Source of the DNA: Thermoplasmata archaeon
GTDB lineage: Archaea; Thermoplasmatota; Thermoplasmata; Thermoplasmatales; GCA-001856825
Length of the DNA stretch: 32,134 bases
Assembly (NCBI GenBank): GCA_023256615.1
Contig: JAGDXO010000054.1
Location: 1 to 32,134 of the forward strand
Direction: 5' to 3'
In this document: piece by piece, positions 22,125-31,192 of the stretch
Layout: every line of letters begins with the position of its first letter
Position numbering within the stretch: the stretch's first letter is position 1
Translations under genes and position numbers: made by a program
Notes under the pieces: model-generated
Seen by the model: only the letters and a program-made list of their open reading frames with translations
What the model was told of the DNA's origin: nothing
Databases searched by the model: none

Positions 22125-23479
22125 TTGCCAAGATCACCTAGATTCTCAGGGAGACCGCCTTTCATCTGCTTTTTCATTACATTCAATATTCTTCTGTTGC
22201 TTTTAAGATTTTTTACCATGTCCTTCATTCTTTTATAATCCTTCAAAAGTTCTTTGACATCGGAAGTGTCTACTCCAGCACCTCTTGAGATTCTATCAAT
22301 TCTTGTCCCCTTGATAATATCAGGATTTTCCATTTCGAAATAAGTCATTGAATCCATTATTATTTTATATCTCTTTATCTTGGTTTCTGAACTTGAAAAA
22401 AATTCATCATCAACTTCCTTTTGCTGTATTTTTGCCATAGGAAGTGAATCAAACAGCTTCTTGAAAAGCCCTGGCTTTGACATCTGATCCCATACATCAT
22501 ACATCTCCTTCAGTGTAAATTTGCCTTTGGCCATTTTTTCCATTGCTTCTTCATCTATGTTTTCCTGCATCTCTTTAGCAGTTGACATAAGTGTTTCAAA
22601 ATCACCCATGCCCAAGAGCCTTGAAAGGAATCTTGCTGGATTAAAATATTCCATATCGTCCATGTGCTCTCCAGTTCCTATAAACAATATAGGGGCTCCA
22701 GTTGATGCAACTGCGCTAAGTGCACCGCCTCCCTTCGCGGTTCCATCCAGTTTGGATAGAAAAACACCTGTAATCTTAACGGCATCGTTAAATGCCTTGG
22801 CCTGTTTTCCTGCTTGTTGACCTACGCTTGCATCCAGAACGAGAACAACTTCATCTGCTCTGGATATCTCATATATATCCATTATTTCTTTGGTCAAATT
22901 GTTATCTATTGCATTTCTCCCACTGGTATCAATGATCTTTACGTCCCAGTCTTTATATTTAGAAAGACCTTCTTTAACTATCTTGGAACTGTTCTTTTCA
23001 CCATAAATGCCGAAGAAATCAGCTCCTACCGACTGTGCTACCTGTTGCAACTGCTCGAAAGCCCCCAATCTTTGAGTGTCTGCTGCTATTAGTACAACCT
23101 TGAGACCGTGCTTCAAATAAAATTTGGCAAGTTTTCCTGCACTCGTAGTCTTTCCCTGCCCATAAAGACCAACAAGCATTATGGTTGCTGGCTTAACTTT
23201 AAATTCCCTGGGTTTCCCGAGTATTTTCAAAAGTTCTTCATATATTATTTTAATCAGATGATTCCTTGGGTTAGAGTTATTGGGGACCGGTTCTTCCTTT
23301 GCTCTCCTCTCAACCCTAGATGTTAGCTCAAGCGTTAAATTTACGTCAACATCTGAAAGGAGTAGTGCCCTCTGCATTTCCTTAACAATTTCATCTATTA
23401 ATTTCTCATCTACCAAGGAACTTTTCGTAATTTTCTTTAGTGCGTCCCGAAGGCTTTTAGCTAGATTATCAAGGACCAT
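22118..23479 (-). CDS. Signal recognition particle GTPase SRP54
   Basis: A 453-aa SRP54 that binds signal sequences on the ribosome and hands them to FtsY at the membrane. The N-domain (1-90) is followed by the G-domain with P-loop GLYGQGKTT (104-112), DTQRLGAFEQL, DTSGR and the SKLDGTAKGGG base-recognition motif. The methionine-rich M-domain from about 300 binds 7S RNA and ends in MKGGLPENLG. All elements and length are normal for archaea. A TATA-like TAAATATATAC on the minus strand lies across the stop codon of the upstream rpoD gene, 26 bp before the ATG, so it may have its own leaderless promoter besides read-through from the ribosomal cluster. Confidence 0.96.
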   Translation of the reverse strand: MVLDNLAKSLRDALKKITKSSLVDEKLIDEIVKEMQRALLLSDVDVNLTLELTSRVERRAKEEPVPNNSNPRNHLIKIIYEELLKILGKPREFKVKPATIMLVGLYGQGKTTSAGKLAKFYLKHGLKVVLIAADTQRLGAFEQLQQVAQSVGADFFGIYGEKNSSKIVKEGLSKYKDWDVKIIDTSGRNAIDNNLTKEIMDIYEISRADEVVLVLDASVGQQAGKQAKAFNDAVKITGVFLSKLDGTAKGGGALSAVASTGAPILFIGTGEHMDDMEYFNPARFLSRLLGMGDFETLMSTAKEMQENIDEEAMEKMAKGKFTLKEMYDVWDQMSKPGLFKKLFDSLPMAKIQQKEVDDEFFSSSETKIKRYKIIMDSMTYFEMENPDIIKGTRIDRISRGAGVDTSDVKELLKDYKRMKDMVKNLKSNRRILNVMKKQMKGGLPENLGDLGNQ

Positions 23480-23506
23480 TGCTTACCCATGCAAATTCGT
23501 ATATAT

Positions 23507-24328
23507 TTATTCTCCAGGTACCTGTTCCCTTAGAAATGACAATCTATTCTTTATTCTATCAAGTGCATATGTAAGTACTTCTCTAGCTGTAAGGCTCCCG
23601 TCTGTCTCAAAATGGAATATGAATCTCGTATCATCTTCTTTGATTTTCAGTGAATCCATTCTGTATAATTTTGCAATATACTTAGAAGGATAATCTGTCG
23701 TGAAAGTGATTTCATTGTCATCCTGAGATATTACGTTTTTTGGTGCTTTCTCAACTATTTCTTCAATATCGGGTTCCCTTTTTGAAACAGTTAATTCTCT
23801 ATGGTATCTGTAAGCAACTCCTATTGCCACCTGGAATCTAGCGTGATCTTTTGCACGGCCCATATAAGCCTCCGCATCAAGCATTATTGCTTGTCTTTCA
23901 TTCAGTTCTACAATTGGTATATCCTTATCAACTGGGGCAAACTTTGCATCCCCCAATGGCACAAGATCTCCGCTCGTAACAACTTTTGGTCCAACTGCAA
24001 AAATGCTATAGTTCACTGTGCATAATGGACAACCCTGACCTCCACATGAGCATGATTCACGTTCGTTCATAGATAAATCAGTGGGCAAAGGTATCATGCC
24101 AAGCCTTGAAGCAATTACCTCATCGAATAGCGATGTGGATGATGAATAAACCTTATCCTCTCCCTGCCTAATTTCTCCGTGATGGAAATTAACCTTTGAA
24201 ATTGCTAACTTGGGGATATCATTTATCAGGGTCCTTCTTAACATATTTGCATATGCCGGTGTGACATCCGATATTTCGAATGTGATGTGGGTACTTCCTT
24301 CTTCAATTATTTTTATGTTCTGGGTCAT
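23507..24328 (-). CDS. rpoD: DNA-directed RNA polymerase subunit D (Rpo3)
   Basis: The 273-aa platform subunit that pairs with subunit L at the start of archaeal RNA polymerase assembly, homologous to Rpb3 and bacterial alpha. The alpha motif [17 protein letters not shown] (27-43) and the C-terminal dimerisation helix are clear. A cysteine set C93-x-C95-x4-C100-x2-C103 sits where yeast Rpb3 has its zinc loop. The ferredoxin-like iron-sulfur domain found in subunit D of Sulfolobus and others is not visible, since no cysteines follow residue 103. It overlaps S11 by 4 bp (ATGA) and is the fourth gene of the S13-S4-S11-D cluster. Confidence 0.96.
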   Translation of the reverse strand: MTQNIKIIEEGSTHITFEISDVTPAYANMLRRTLINDIPKLAISKVNFHHGEIRQGEDKVYSSSTSLFDEVIASRLGMIPLPTDLSMNERESCSCGGQGCPLCTVNYSIFAVGPKVVTSGDLVPLGDAKFAPVDKDIPIVELNERQAIMLDAEAYMGRAKDHARFQVAIGVAYRYHRELTVSKREPDIEEIVEKAPKNVISQDDNEITFTTDYPSKYIAKLYRMDSLKIKEDDTRFIFHFETDGSLTAREVLTYALDRIKNRLSFLREQVPGE

Positions 24329-24708
24329 ACCCTTCTTCCCCTCTTGCCCCCTTTCTTCTTTGTACCATCGTGGGGGACAGGTGTAGCATCTTCTATCCTG
24401 GCAATTTTTATCCCAGCTCTGGCAAGTGCTCTAACCGCAGCCTGAGCCCCGGGTCCAGGATTATGGCTTTTAGCTCCTCCAGGTGCCCTTATCTTGATAA
24501 CTACATCAGTTACTTCTTTTTCCCTTAATTTTTCTACAATTATATCTACAGCTTTCATGGCTGCATAAGGAGAACTTTCATCCCTATCTGCCTTAACGAC
24601 CATACCTCCTGATGCTTTAGCCAATGTTTCTGCGCCTGTGATATCCGTTACAGTTATAACAGTATTATTTTGGGATGCATATATATTAACTACTCCTAAT
24701 TTTCCCAT
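24325..24708 (-). CDS. rps11: 30S ribosomal protein S11 (uS11)
   Basis: A 127-aa small-subunit protein of the platform that contacts the decoding-region RNA near the E site. It has the family's [15 protein letters not shown] segment, the [21 protein letters not shown] core split around the GPG turn, and the basic C-terminus with [11 protein letters not shown] and [10 protein letters not shown]. Length matches archaeal S11. It shares one base with the S4 stop (TGATG) and overlaps rpoD by 4 bp, so all three are coupled. Confidence 0.97.
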   Translation of the reverse strand: MGKLGVVNIYASQNNTVITVTDITGAETLAKASGGMVVKADRDESSPYAAMKAVDIIVEKLREKEVTDVVIKIRAPGGAKSHNPGPGAQAAVRALARAGIKIARIEDATPVPHDGTKKKGGKRGRRV

Positions 24709-25256
24709 CAGTTCGCCTCCTGAGTTTCATTTTGGGCTCCAGCTCTCATAGGATGAAGCTCATTTGCAAATGGTGAATTTGGTGCATATCCAATAAGTTC
24801 TTCCTGCTCTTTTAGCACCTTAAAACTTGGTATTGTTACCTTTCTATCTCCCACGACTATGTGACCGTGGACAATTAATTGCCTAGCCATATTTGGTGTT
24901 TTAGCAAGTCCTTTCCTGAATACCAGGGTCTGCAATCTCCTATCCAAAAATGATTCGACGTTGAGAGCAAGAATATCATCGGCAGTTGCATTCTCCGAAA
25001 GTATTCCATATCTTGATAGTTTGGATACTATACTCCTCATTAGTTCTTGGGCTTTCTTATCACCCAGTCTAAGACTTGCCTGAAGATCCCTTGCATTTCC
25101 TCTGTATTTCCTCAATTCTGATTCGGCCTTCCACAATTCCCTTTTATTTTTTAGCCCATATTTTCCAAGTATCTTATTTTCAGATTTTATTCTTGCACCT
25201 TCGAAAGGATGCCTTGGTGTTTCAAACTTCTTCCTTATCTTTTTTGTATCTCCCAT
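24708..25256 (-). CDS. rps4: 30S ribosomal protein S4 (uS4)
   Basis: A 182-aa primary assembly protein of the small subunit. The N-terminal arm ([15 protein letters not shown]) is typical of archaeal S4, and the S4 RNA-binding domain follows with [18 protein letters not shown] and [16 protein letters not shown]. It lacks the N-terminal zinc-finger cysteines of many bacterial S4 proteins, as expected for archaea. It lies between S13 (11-bp gap) and S11 (1-bp overlap) in the conserved archaeal order. Confidence 0.97.
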   Translation of the reverse strand: MGDTKKIRKKFETPRHPFEGARIKSENKILGKYGLKNKRELWKAESELRKYRGNARDLQASLRLGDKKAQELMRSIVSKLSRYGILSENATADDILALNVESFLDRRLQTLVFRKGLAKTPNMARQLIVHGHIVVGDRKVTIPSFKVLKEQEELIGYAPNSPFANELHPMRAGAQNETQEAN

Positions 25257-25267
25257 TCAACTCACCC

Positions 25268-25759
25268 TTATGCTCCTTCCTTCTTCTCACCCGCAGCTGG
25301 TGCCTCTTTCTTCTTCACTACACCCACGGCGAGTCCTTTTCTTCCATTTGATCTTGTTCTTTGACCCCTAACCTTTTTCCCTCTTTCATGCCTGATTCCT
25401 TTATAACTTCTTATCCTTTTCATTCTGTTTACATCATCAGAAACAGCTACCTCCCAGTCGGGTCCAACTTTCAAGAGGTCTTCACCTGTTTGAATATCAT
25501 TCCTGTGGTTTAGTGCCCACTTAGGAATAATCTCTCCATATTTTTTCTCAATAGCATCCTTGATCTCATCAAGCTTCTGATCGTCAATTTCGCCAAGCTT
25601 TATATCCCTTGGTATACCAAGTTTCTTAAGGAGGACCTCTGCAGTCCTATAACCAATTCCCTTAATATTGCTTAGCGCGTATATTGCCGGCTTAGTTCCA
25701 TCAAGGTTCGTGCTCGCAAGTCTAACTATATATTTTATATTCTCGTTTTGATCTGCCAT
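25268..25759 (-). CDS. rps13: 30S ribosomal protein S13 (uS13)
   Basis: A 163-aa head protein of the small subunit that contacts the large subunit and the P-site tRNA. The helix-two-turn-helix YALSNIKGIGYRTAEVLLKKLG and the basic tail with SYKGIRHERGKKVRGQRTRSNGRKG, each seen in parts, identify it. The C-terminus adds a lysine/glutamate/alanine tail usual in archaea. It is the first gene of the S13-S4-S11-RpoD unit and has the upstream promoter noted at 25793-25805. Confidence 0.97.
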   Translation of the reverse strand: MADQNENIKYIVRLASTNLDGTKPAIYALSNIKGIGYRTAEVLLKKLGIPRDIKLGEIDDQKLDEIKDAIEKKYGEIIPKWALNHRNDIQTGEDLLKVGPDWEVAVSDDVNRMKRIRSYKGIRHERGKKVRGQRTRSNGRKGLAVGVVKKKEAPAAGEKKEGA

Positions 25760-25792
25760 CGTATCACTCGAAGGGTATCACGATAAACCTTT

Positions 25793-25805
25793 CTAAATAT
25801 AAATT
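25793..25805 (-). promoter_or_regulatory. TATA element of ribosomal protein cluster
   Basis: On the minus strand this reads AATTTATATTTAG. The centre is about 40 bp before the S13 ATG, giving a short leader of about 14 nt, so this operon seems not to be leaderless. Confidence 0.5.
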
Positions 25806-25896
25806 CTTTTACCATTGAAAATATCTCATAAATATATATAATAATAACAGAATAACAAATACTGAAATTATAATAATTTGATTTCCTTTTCTAAAC

Positions 25897-26541
25897 GTGA
25901 TTGAAGTACAGATTTGCATTCCTTCTCAATATGAAAAATGCCTAGAATTTCAAAGAAAACTCAATGAAATGAGAAATAATGATATTATTCCGGATACGAT
26001 AATAGTTACTGAACATGAAGATACCTATACGGCAGGGATTCATTTTAATTCTGAGAATGAAAAGAACTATTCTGTCCCTATAATAAAAGTTGAAAGAGGG
26101 GGTGCTTTAACTTATCATGGCAGAGGGCAAATAGTTTTTTACTTTATTTTCAAACTTAACGAGAGAGGTTTCAATGTTAAAGATTTGATTCTTAAAATAC
26201 AGGATTCTGTAAATCTCACCCTGTCTGATTATGGACTTAAATCCGAGGGCAGACTTTTTAAGGAGACGGGAGTTTGGACAAATGGCAGAAAGATATGCTC
26301 CATAGGACTTGCACTAAAGGGATTTTCCACACTCCACGGTATAGCAGTAAACGTAAATACCGATCTAAAAAAATTTTCTTATATAAATCCATGTGATTTT
26401 GATCCTAACATTATGACTTCCATTGAACACGAAATAGGCAGAAAAGTCCAGACAGACGAGTTCATAACCAAGTTTTTGAATAATTTTTCAAACGCTATCT
26501 CGGATAAAATCATAAGTAGGGAATGCCAAATAAATAAATAA
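25897..26541 (+). CDS. LipB-like octanoyl/lipoyl transferase paralogue
   Basis: A 214-aa member of the LipB/LplA fold, the second in this window. It keeps RGGALTYHG (68-75), the lysine K132 in RKICSIG, LHGIAVNVN and the cysteine C166 in INPCDFDP, so both catalytic residues of LipB are present. It differs from canonical LipB where TYHGPGQ reads TYHGRGQ (R76) and PCG reads PCD (D167), and PGVW becomes TGVW. It stands alone, not near lipoylated proteins, and starts at a GTG with a TATA element (AATTATAATAA, about 25867) at leaderless distance. It might serve a different lipoyl domain or acyl donor, or be a diverged duplicate. Codon use looks like its neighbours. Confidence 0.85.
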   Translation: MIEVQICIPSQYEKCLEFQRKLNEMRNNDIIPDTIIVTEHEDTYTAGIHFNSENEKNYSVPIIKVERGGALTYHGRGQIVFYFIFKLNERGFNVKDLILKIQDSVNLTLSDYGLKSEGRLFKETGVWTNGRKICSIGLALKGFSTLHGIAVNVNTDLKKFSYINPCDFDPNIMTSIEHEIGRKVQTDEFITKFLNNFSNAISDKIISRECQINK

Positions 26542-26582
26542 TTTGTTTTATTTAAATGTATAAATAATTTTAAAATTACCAA

Positions 26583-26593
26583 AAATATTTATT
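26583..26593 (+). promoter_or_regulatory. TATA element of lysine transaminase gene
   Basis: AAATATTTATT is centred 26 bp before the ATG at 26614, which fits a leaderless transcript. Confidence 0.5.
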
Positions 26594-26613
26594 TTTAAAA
26601 GCAATTTTGTTGT

Positions 26614-27951
26614 ATGATGTCATTTGAGAGGATAACCCCAAAGGATGTCCATAAGATCATTGGATCAAGGATGCTTGCCGATGGATTTGATATGGTACTT
26701 GACCTTGAAAAGAGCAAGGGAATGATCCTTCACGATTCAAGGTTTAACAGGGATATACTTGATTTCTTTGGTTTTTTTGCTTCTAACCCGGTGGGAATTA
26801 ATCATCCAGATATGTTTGATCCCGAGTTCCTGAAGGATTTGCAAATTGCCGCATTGAATAAGGTTACAAATTCTGATATATATACAGTTCAAATGGCAGA
26901 ATTTGTAGATACCTTCTCAAAAACTGCAACACCTTCATACATGAAATATATGTTCTTCATAGACGGGGGGGCACTTGCAGTTGAGAATGCGCTGAAAGCA
27001 GCATTTGATTGGAAAATAAAGAAAAATTTTAAAAAAGGGATGAAAGAGGAAAAAGGAACAAAGATCATGCATTTAAAGGAAGCTTTTCATGGGAGGAGTG
27101 GTTATACCTTATCGCTCACTAATACCTATGATCCCAGGAAGACACAATATTTTCCAAAATTCGATTGGCCAAGAGTTATAAACCCAAAGATAAGATTTCC
27201 GATGGATGCAAAATCCCTTGAGGAAGTTGAAAAGTTGGAAGAGCAGGCTCTTTCTCAGATGCAGGGTTACTTTGAAAAATACAAGGACGATGTGGCAGCT
27301 TTCATAATGGAACCCATACAGGGAGAGGGAGGAGACAATCATTTCAGGAAGGAGTTCATACAGCAGGCATACAAGATAGTCCATGAGAATGATTCTCTCT
27401 TCATAGTAGATGAGGTGCAATCAGGCATGGGAATTACAGGCAAATGGTGGGCACATCAGCATTTCGGTATTGAACCGGATATTATAGCATTCGGTAAGAA
27501 ATCACAGGTATGTGGTATCTTAGTAGGAAAGAAAATAGATGAAGTTGAAGATAATGTTTTCAAGGTCCCCAGCAGGATTAATTCCACATGGGGTGGAAAT
27601 CTTGCAGATATGGTCAGGGCCAAGAAATATCTGGAGATAATGGAAAGGGAAAAACTACTTCAAAATACGGAAAGGGTAGGAAAAATCCTGGTTGAAACCA
27701 TTAACAACATTTACAACAAGTATCCGAAACTTGTACAGAATCCAAGAGGAAGAGGATTCATGGATGCATTTGACCTGAAAGATGAAAAGACAAGGGACGA
27801 TTTCTACAACAAGCTGTATTCAAAAGGAGTTATGACGCTTAAAGCAGCTGAAAAGACAATAAGACTAAGGCCTCCACTAATTGCATCAGAAGAAGATGTT
27901 AAAGTATTTGAGCAGAAAGTTCTCGAAACCTTGAAAGAAATGTCCCTATAA
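26614..27951 (+). CDS. lat: L-lysine 6-transaminase
   Basis: A 445-aa class III PLP-dependent aminotransferase. Lysine 6-transaminase moves the epsilon-amino group of lysine to 2-oxoglutarate, giving 2-aminoadipate semialdehyde. Features shared with the LAT subgroup include the N-terminal FDMVLDLEKSKG, the phosphate-site FIDGGALAVENALK, AFHGRSGYTLSLTN, MEPIQGEGGDNHFR, IVDEVQSGMG with the cofactor aspartate, and the Schiff-base lysine in IIAFGKKSQVCG (K295 or K296). The GDN after EGG and the KSQVCG loop point to LAT over ornithine or acetylornithine enzymes. It is a single gene with its own promoter. Whether it serves lysine breakdown or another pathway is not shown by neighbours. Confidence 0.88.
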   Translation: MMSFERITPKDVHKIIGSRMLADGFDMVLDLEKSKGMILHDSRFNRDILDFFGFFASNPVGINHPDMFDPEFLKDLQIAALNKVTNSDIYTVQMAEFVDTFSKTATPSYMKYMFFIDGGALAVENALKAAFDWKIKKNFKKGMKEEKGTKIMHLKEAFHGRSGYTLSLTNTYDPRKTQYFPKFDWPRVINPKIRFPMDAKSLEEVEKLEEQALSQMQGYFEKYKDDVAAFIMEPIQGEGGDNHFRKEFIQQAYKIVHENDSLFIVDEVQSGMGITGKWWAHQHFGIEPDIIAFGKKSQVCGILVGKKIDEVEDNVFKVPSRINSTWGGNLADMVRAKKYLEIMEREKLLQNTERVGKILVETINNIYNKYPKLVQNPRGRGFMDAFDLKDEKTRDDFYNKLYSKGVMTLKAAEKTIRLRPPLIASEEDVKVFEQKVLETLKEMSL

Positions 27952-27993
27952 AAGAGACAAATATTTTATTATTATTTTATTATAACGTTTATA

Positions 27994-28608
27994 ATGGATT
28001 TTAAAATAGAAAAGAATGACGATAATAAAGAAGGAAACAAAAAGGTAGAGAAGGCTGAGGTATACTTCGATAGAGGTTCAAGATATCTTTCACTTAAAAA
28101 ATACAAAGACGCTATAGAGAATTTTGAAAAGGCACTTGAGATCGACAAGGATGATTATGAAACCCGTTTTAACCTTGCAGTTGCTTATTTTCATGGGGGA
28201 AAATACGATAAGGCAATAGAAATTCTAGAAAAGTTGATTGAAGAAGGACATCAAGATCAGGACATATACTTCAATTTAGGAAGTATATTTTTAGAGACAA
28301 AGAAATATGATAAAGCTATAGAGTATTTGAAGAAAAGTATAGAAATGGATGATCTTTATCTAGAGGCCTACGTGAACCTTGGTAATGCATATTTCTATTC
28401 TAAAGACTATGATAGGGCAATAGAATACTACAACAAAGCTATAAATCTGAGTCCTCATGATGCTGATTATTACGTTAACAGGGGGCTTGCGTATTCATTG
28501 AAAGGTGATAAGGCAACTGCAATTGCAGACCTTGAGAAGGCTCTTTCTCTTGATCCTACTAATTCAAAGGCAAAAATGAATCTTCAGAAGATAGAGTCAG
28601 AATTTTAA
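27994..28608 (+). CDS. TPR repeat protein
   Basis: A 204-aa soluble protein made of five consecutive 34-residue tetratricopeptide repeats from about residue 22 to 195, with regular YDKAIEYLKKSIE-type second helices and almost no other sequence. The charged N-terminal 20 residues are probably flexible. TPR arrays bind peptides or proteins; no partner is evident. A TATA-like TTTATTATTA is centred 26 bp before the ATG. The last codon and stop overlap the convergent GGGP synthase gene by 4 bp. Confidence 0.9.
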   Translation: MDFKIEKNDDNKEGNKKVEKAEVYFDRGSRYLSLKKYKDAIENFEKALEIDKDDYETRFNLAVAYFHGGKYDKAIEILEKLIEEGHQDQDIYFNLGSIFLETKKYDKAIEYLKKSIEMDDLYLEAYVNLGNAYFYSKDYDRAIEYYNKAINLSPHDADYYVNRGLAYSLKGDKATAIADLEKALSLDPTNSKAKMNLQKIESEF

Positions 28609-29321
28609 CCTTTAATTGTTCTTACTATTTCAACAAGTTTAGCAGGATCTTGCTCACCTATGGTACCGGTCACAATACTTGCGGCCCCGGCCTCCATCAT
28701 ACTTTTTGCAGTATCTGCATCCCTTATTCCTCCACCCACTATAACTGGCACTGTAACATCTTCAGTTACCTTTCTAACAACATCTGGATCTATACTTTGA
28801 GCTGCTCCGGATCCTGCTTCCATGTAAATTGCTTGAAATCCTATAAGCTCGGCAGCATTTGCATAAGATAGTGCAGTCTCCCAATCACTCCTGCCAATCA
28901 ATTTAGCTTTTCCTACTCTTCCAACAGTCATTCCAGGTTCAAATACTAAATATGCAACGGATATTACTTCCATTCTTGTCTTTTTCAATAGTCTTGAGGA
29001 TAGTACCTGGTACCCAATAACGTAATCCAGTGATTCTGAATTTAAAAGGCTAAGATATAAGATCGCATCAGCATTGAGCGACACCGCACCGGGATGAGAG
29101 GGAAATAAAATTACTGGTTTTTTTGTATGCTCCTTAATCTTTCTGACAGTTATATCCACATTTGTCTGGTTAGTCCCCGTAGAACCTCCAACCAGAATTC
29201 CGTCTGTTCCTGCCTTATCTATCCTGTCCAGAATTTCTTCTATATCCCCAGAATAATTCTTCTCTGGATCTATTAGAGTAAGGTGTCTCATCCTGCCGTA
29301 TTTTATATTTTCAAGTATCAT
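28605..29321 (-). CDS. Geranylgeranylglyceryl phosphate synthase
   Basis: A 238-aa TIM-barrel prenyltransferase that joins geranylgeranyl diphosphate to sn-glycerol-1-phosphate, the first ether bond of archaeal lipids. Signature segments are HLTLIDPEK, DGILVGGSTGTN, ILFPSHPGAVS, YMEAGSGA and the phosphate-binding VPVIVGGGIRD and GAASIVTGT loops. The ATG overlaps the stop of the upstream DGGGP synthase gene by 4 bp (ATGA). The two consecutive enzymes of the pathway are thus coupled, with the second step encoded first. Confidence 0.95.
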   Translation of the reverse strand: MILENIKYGRMRHLTLIDPEKNYSGDIEEILDRIDKAGTDGILVGGSTGTNQTNVDITVRKIKEHTKKPVILFPSHPGAVSLNADAILYLSLLNSESLDYVIGYQVLSSRLLKKTRMEVISVAYLVFEPGMTVGRVGKAKLIGRSDWETALSYANAAELIGFQAIYMEAGSGAAQSIDPDVVRKVTEDVTVPVIVGGGIRDADTAKSMMEAGAASIVTGTIGEQDPAKLVEIVRTIKG

Positions 29322-30136
29322 AATATACCCCCCACCAAGAATGCTATAAGCCCCATAATCATCGCCAACTTAATGAAATTTTGGCCTTTGGATTGGTTGG
29401 AAAAAGAGTAAACAGCTGCAAAAACAAATAGTAAATCTGCAATGGATACCACGCCAATATACCATCCTTTCCACCCAAAATAAAGATATGGTACCGGAGA
29501 TAATGAAATTGCAACAAATATAAAGAAAGCCGCTGAAATGATGCTCAGTTTAGTTCCTATCTTTTTCGGCAAGGTTTTCCTATTTACATCTCCTTTTACA
29601 TCCTCTACATCTTTAACTATTTCCCTAGCAAGATTAGCCAATATGGCCATTAAAGCTAGTATAACCACTATATATGAAAACCTGATTGAAATTGACCCGA
29701 ATATAAAGACCAGACCTACTAGGAATGATATTATTATATTGCCTATCAAACCCGAGGCTTTTGCCTTCCATTCGTAAAATATTAAAAGAGCTATTGCAAG
29801 AATAACAATAACCATCTGTATTATATTGTTGAGTAAAAATGATAAAATAATACCTATAATGAAGAATATTATCGCAATATTCCTGGCGACTCCCTTAGAT
29901 ATTTCACCTGAGGGCAATGGTCTATTCGGATGATTTATTCTGTCTATTTCAAGATCAAAATAATCATTTATTATGTTCCCAGCCATCAATACGAAAAATA
30001 CGGCAAGTGTGGCTATATAAAGTTTATAATTCAGAAGGGCCTTTACACTTTCTAGTGCTACAATTCCTCCTATAACAGTACCAAGAGATGCCATTATAGC
30101 ATTGACAGGTCTCAAAAGCCTAAGATATCCCTTCAT
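29318..30136 (-). CDS. Digeranylgeranylglyceryl phosphate synthase (UbiA family)
   Basis: A membrane prenyltransferase of about 272 aa that adds the second geranylgeranyl chain to make digeranylgeranylglyceryl phosphate. It has 7-9 membrane helices and both aspartate-rich motifs: NDYFDLEIDRINHPNRP in the first half and DVEDVKGD in the second, with GxxPKKIG-like text after it. The frame is open to a GTG at 30157, but the ATG at 30136 gives the usual MKGYLRLLRPVN start and has a TATA element about 30 bp upstream. It is co-translated with GGGP synthase. The assignment over other UbiA enzymes rests on this pairing. Confidence 0.92.
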   Translation of the reverse strand: MKGYLRLLRPVNAIMASLGTVIGGIVALESVKALLNYKLYIATLAVFFVLMAGNIINDYFDLEIDRINHPNRPLPSGEISKGVARNIAIIFFIIGIILSFLLNNIIQMVIVILAIALLIFYEWKAKASGLIGNIIISFLVGLVFIFGSISIRFSYIVVILALMAILANLAREIVKDVEDVKGDVNRKTLPKKIGTKLSIISAAFFIFVAISLSPVPYLYFGWKGWYIGVVSIADLLFVFAAVYSFSNQSKGQNFIKLAMIMGLIAFLVGGIL

Positions 30137-30193
30137 TGTTAAAAGCGAAATGCTCACAATTACATAAATTTGTTGTATTAATAATTAATTATT

Positions 30194-31192
30194 TTATAAA
30201 TTATATATTATATTTTTGAATTCATCCTGACTCGCATTCGTCTTTATACCCTTTTCGTAAAAATTTGTCTTACCGGCTTTAAAGCCATTTTCTCTAAGTT
30301 TATTTATTATCATATCCATGTTTAATTCTTCCGTCCCCCTACTATTTGTGAAAAAGAGAAACATTAGATCCTCATTCCAAAACCTTTCAAGTAACTTTAT
30401 TGAGTTGGTTGAGAGGCCATTTTTATCTATAGAAGATATAACTTCTTTATTATATAGCTCCCCCATGTATAAGGGACCAACCTTCTTTTCATCTACTGTT
30501 GATTCATGAATTTTCTCCAGAATTTTATCTGAAACGCCTGATCCCTTTTTGAATCTTACAAACGCCCTTATGTAATGTTTTTCCCTTATAACAAGTAATG
30601 GAGTACCACCATAACCTAATGATGCGCCCCTTTTCAATATGTAGCCTAAGAAAATTCTGGTAGCAAGTTCCCTTGAATAAATACCTCTCTGTGAGATTCC
30701 TCCATAAATTCTAAATCCTTTCTTCAGAGATTTTCCTTCTAAATTGGCCGTATCTGTCATTGTAACTCCAATTATACCATTATTTTTTAAATTGAAAATA
30801 GCTGCTTCAATAAATCCTGATGGACTGCCATACGGATCTATATCTATATAGTCCCATTTCTTTTCAGACACTGCAGAAAAAAAATTTTTGTTCCAGATTT
30901 CTACATTGATATTATTCTCATTTGCATTCCTTTCAATTATTTCAACATTTTTTTTGTTTATGTCATTAACTACAACATTCCAACCTGCTTCTAAAGCAAT
31001 TCTCAAACCCCGGATTCCTGTCCCAGCCATGGAATCTAGGGCATTTCCCCTCCCAATTATTTTGAGAATAGAAACAGTAAAGTCTCTTGAGGTTTGCATC
31101 TCCCTGTTGTAGAAACCATCTCCTCTAGCACCTGGACCCTTTTCAAACCCTTTCAGTATTTCCAGGTTCAATGATCCTTCTCTTATAATCAA
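30194..31192 (-). CDS. trm1: tRNA (guanine26-N2)-dimethyltransferase Trm1
   Basis: A 332-aa SAM-dependent enzyme that makes N2,N2-dimethylguanosine at position 26 of tRNAs. Recognised by the N-terminal GPGARGDGFYNREMQTSRD, the SAM-binding LDSMAGTGIRGLRIA, the catalytic IDIDPYGSP motif and the TDTANLEG segment. The C-terminal domain is shorter than in many Trm1 proteins but appears complete. Its ATG overlaps the THEP1 stop by 4 bp, so it is the third gene of an MptD-THEP1-Trm1 run. Confidence 0.95.
   Translation of the reverse strand: MIIREGSLNLEILKGFEKGPGARGDGFYNREMQTSRDFTVSILKIIGRGNALDSMAGTGIRGLRIALEAGWNVVVNDINKKNVEIIERNANENNINVEIWNKNFFSAVSEKKWDYIDIDPYGSPSGFIEAAIFNLKNNGIIGVTMTDTANLEGKSLKKGFRIYGGISQRGIYSRELATRIFLGYILKRGASLGYGGTPLLVIREKHYIRAFVRFKKGSGVSDKILEKIHESTVDEKKVGPLYMGELYNKEVISSIDKNGLSTNSIKLLERFWNEDLMFLFFTNSRGTEELNMDMIINKLRENGFKAGKTNFYEKGIKTNASQDEFKNIIYNL

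Noticed and set aside
22521-23693. Plus-strand open frames opposite SRP54 and RpoD
   Set aside because: Antisense to well-conserved housekeeping genes with no recognisable protein features.
30137-30157. GTG start of the UbiA-family gene
   Set aside because: The ATG at 30136 fits the family N-terminus and the TATA spacing better.
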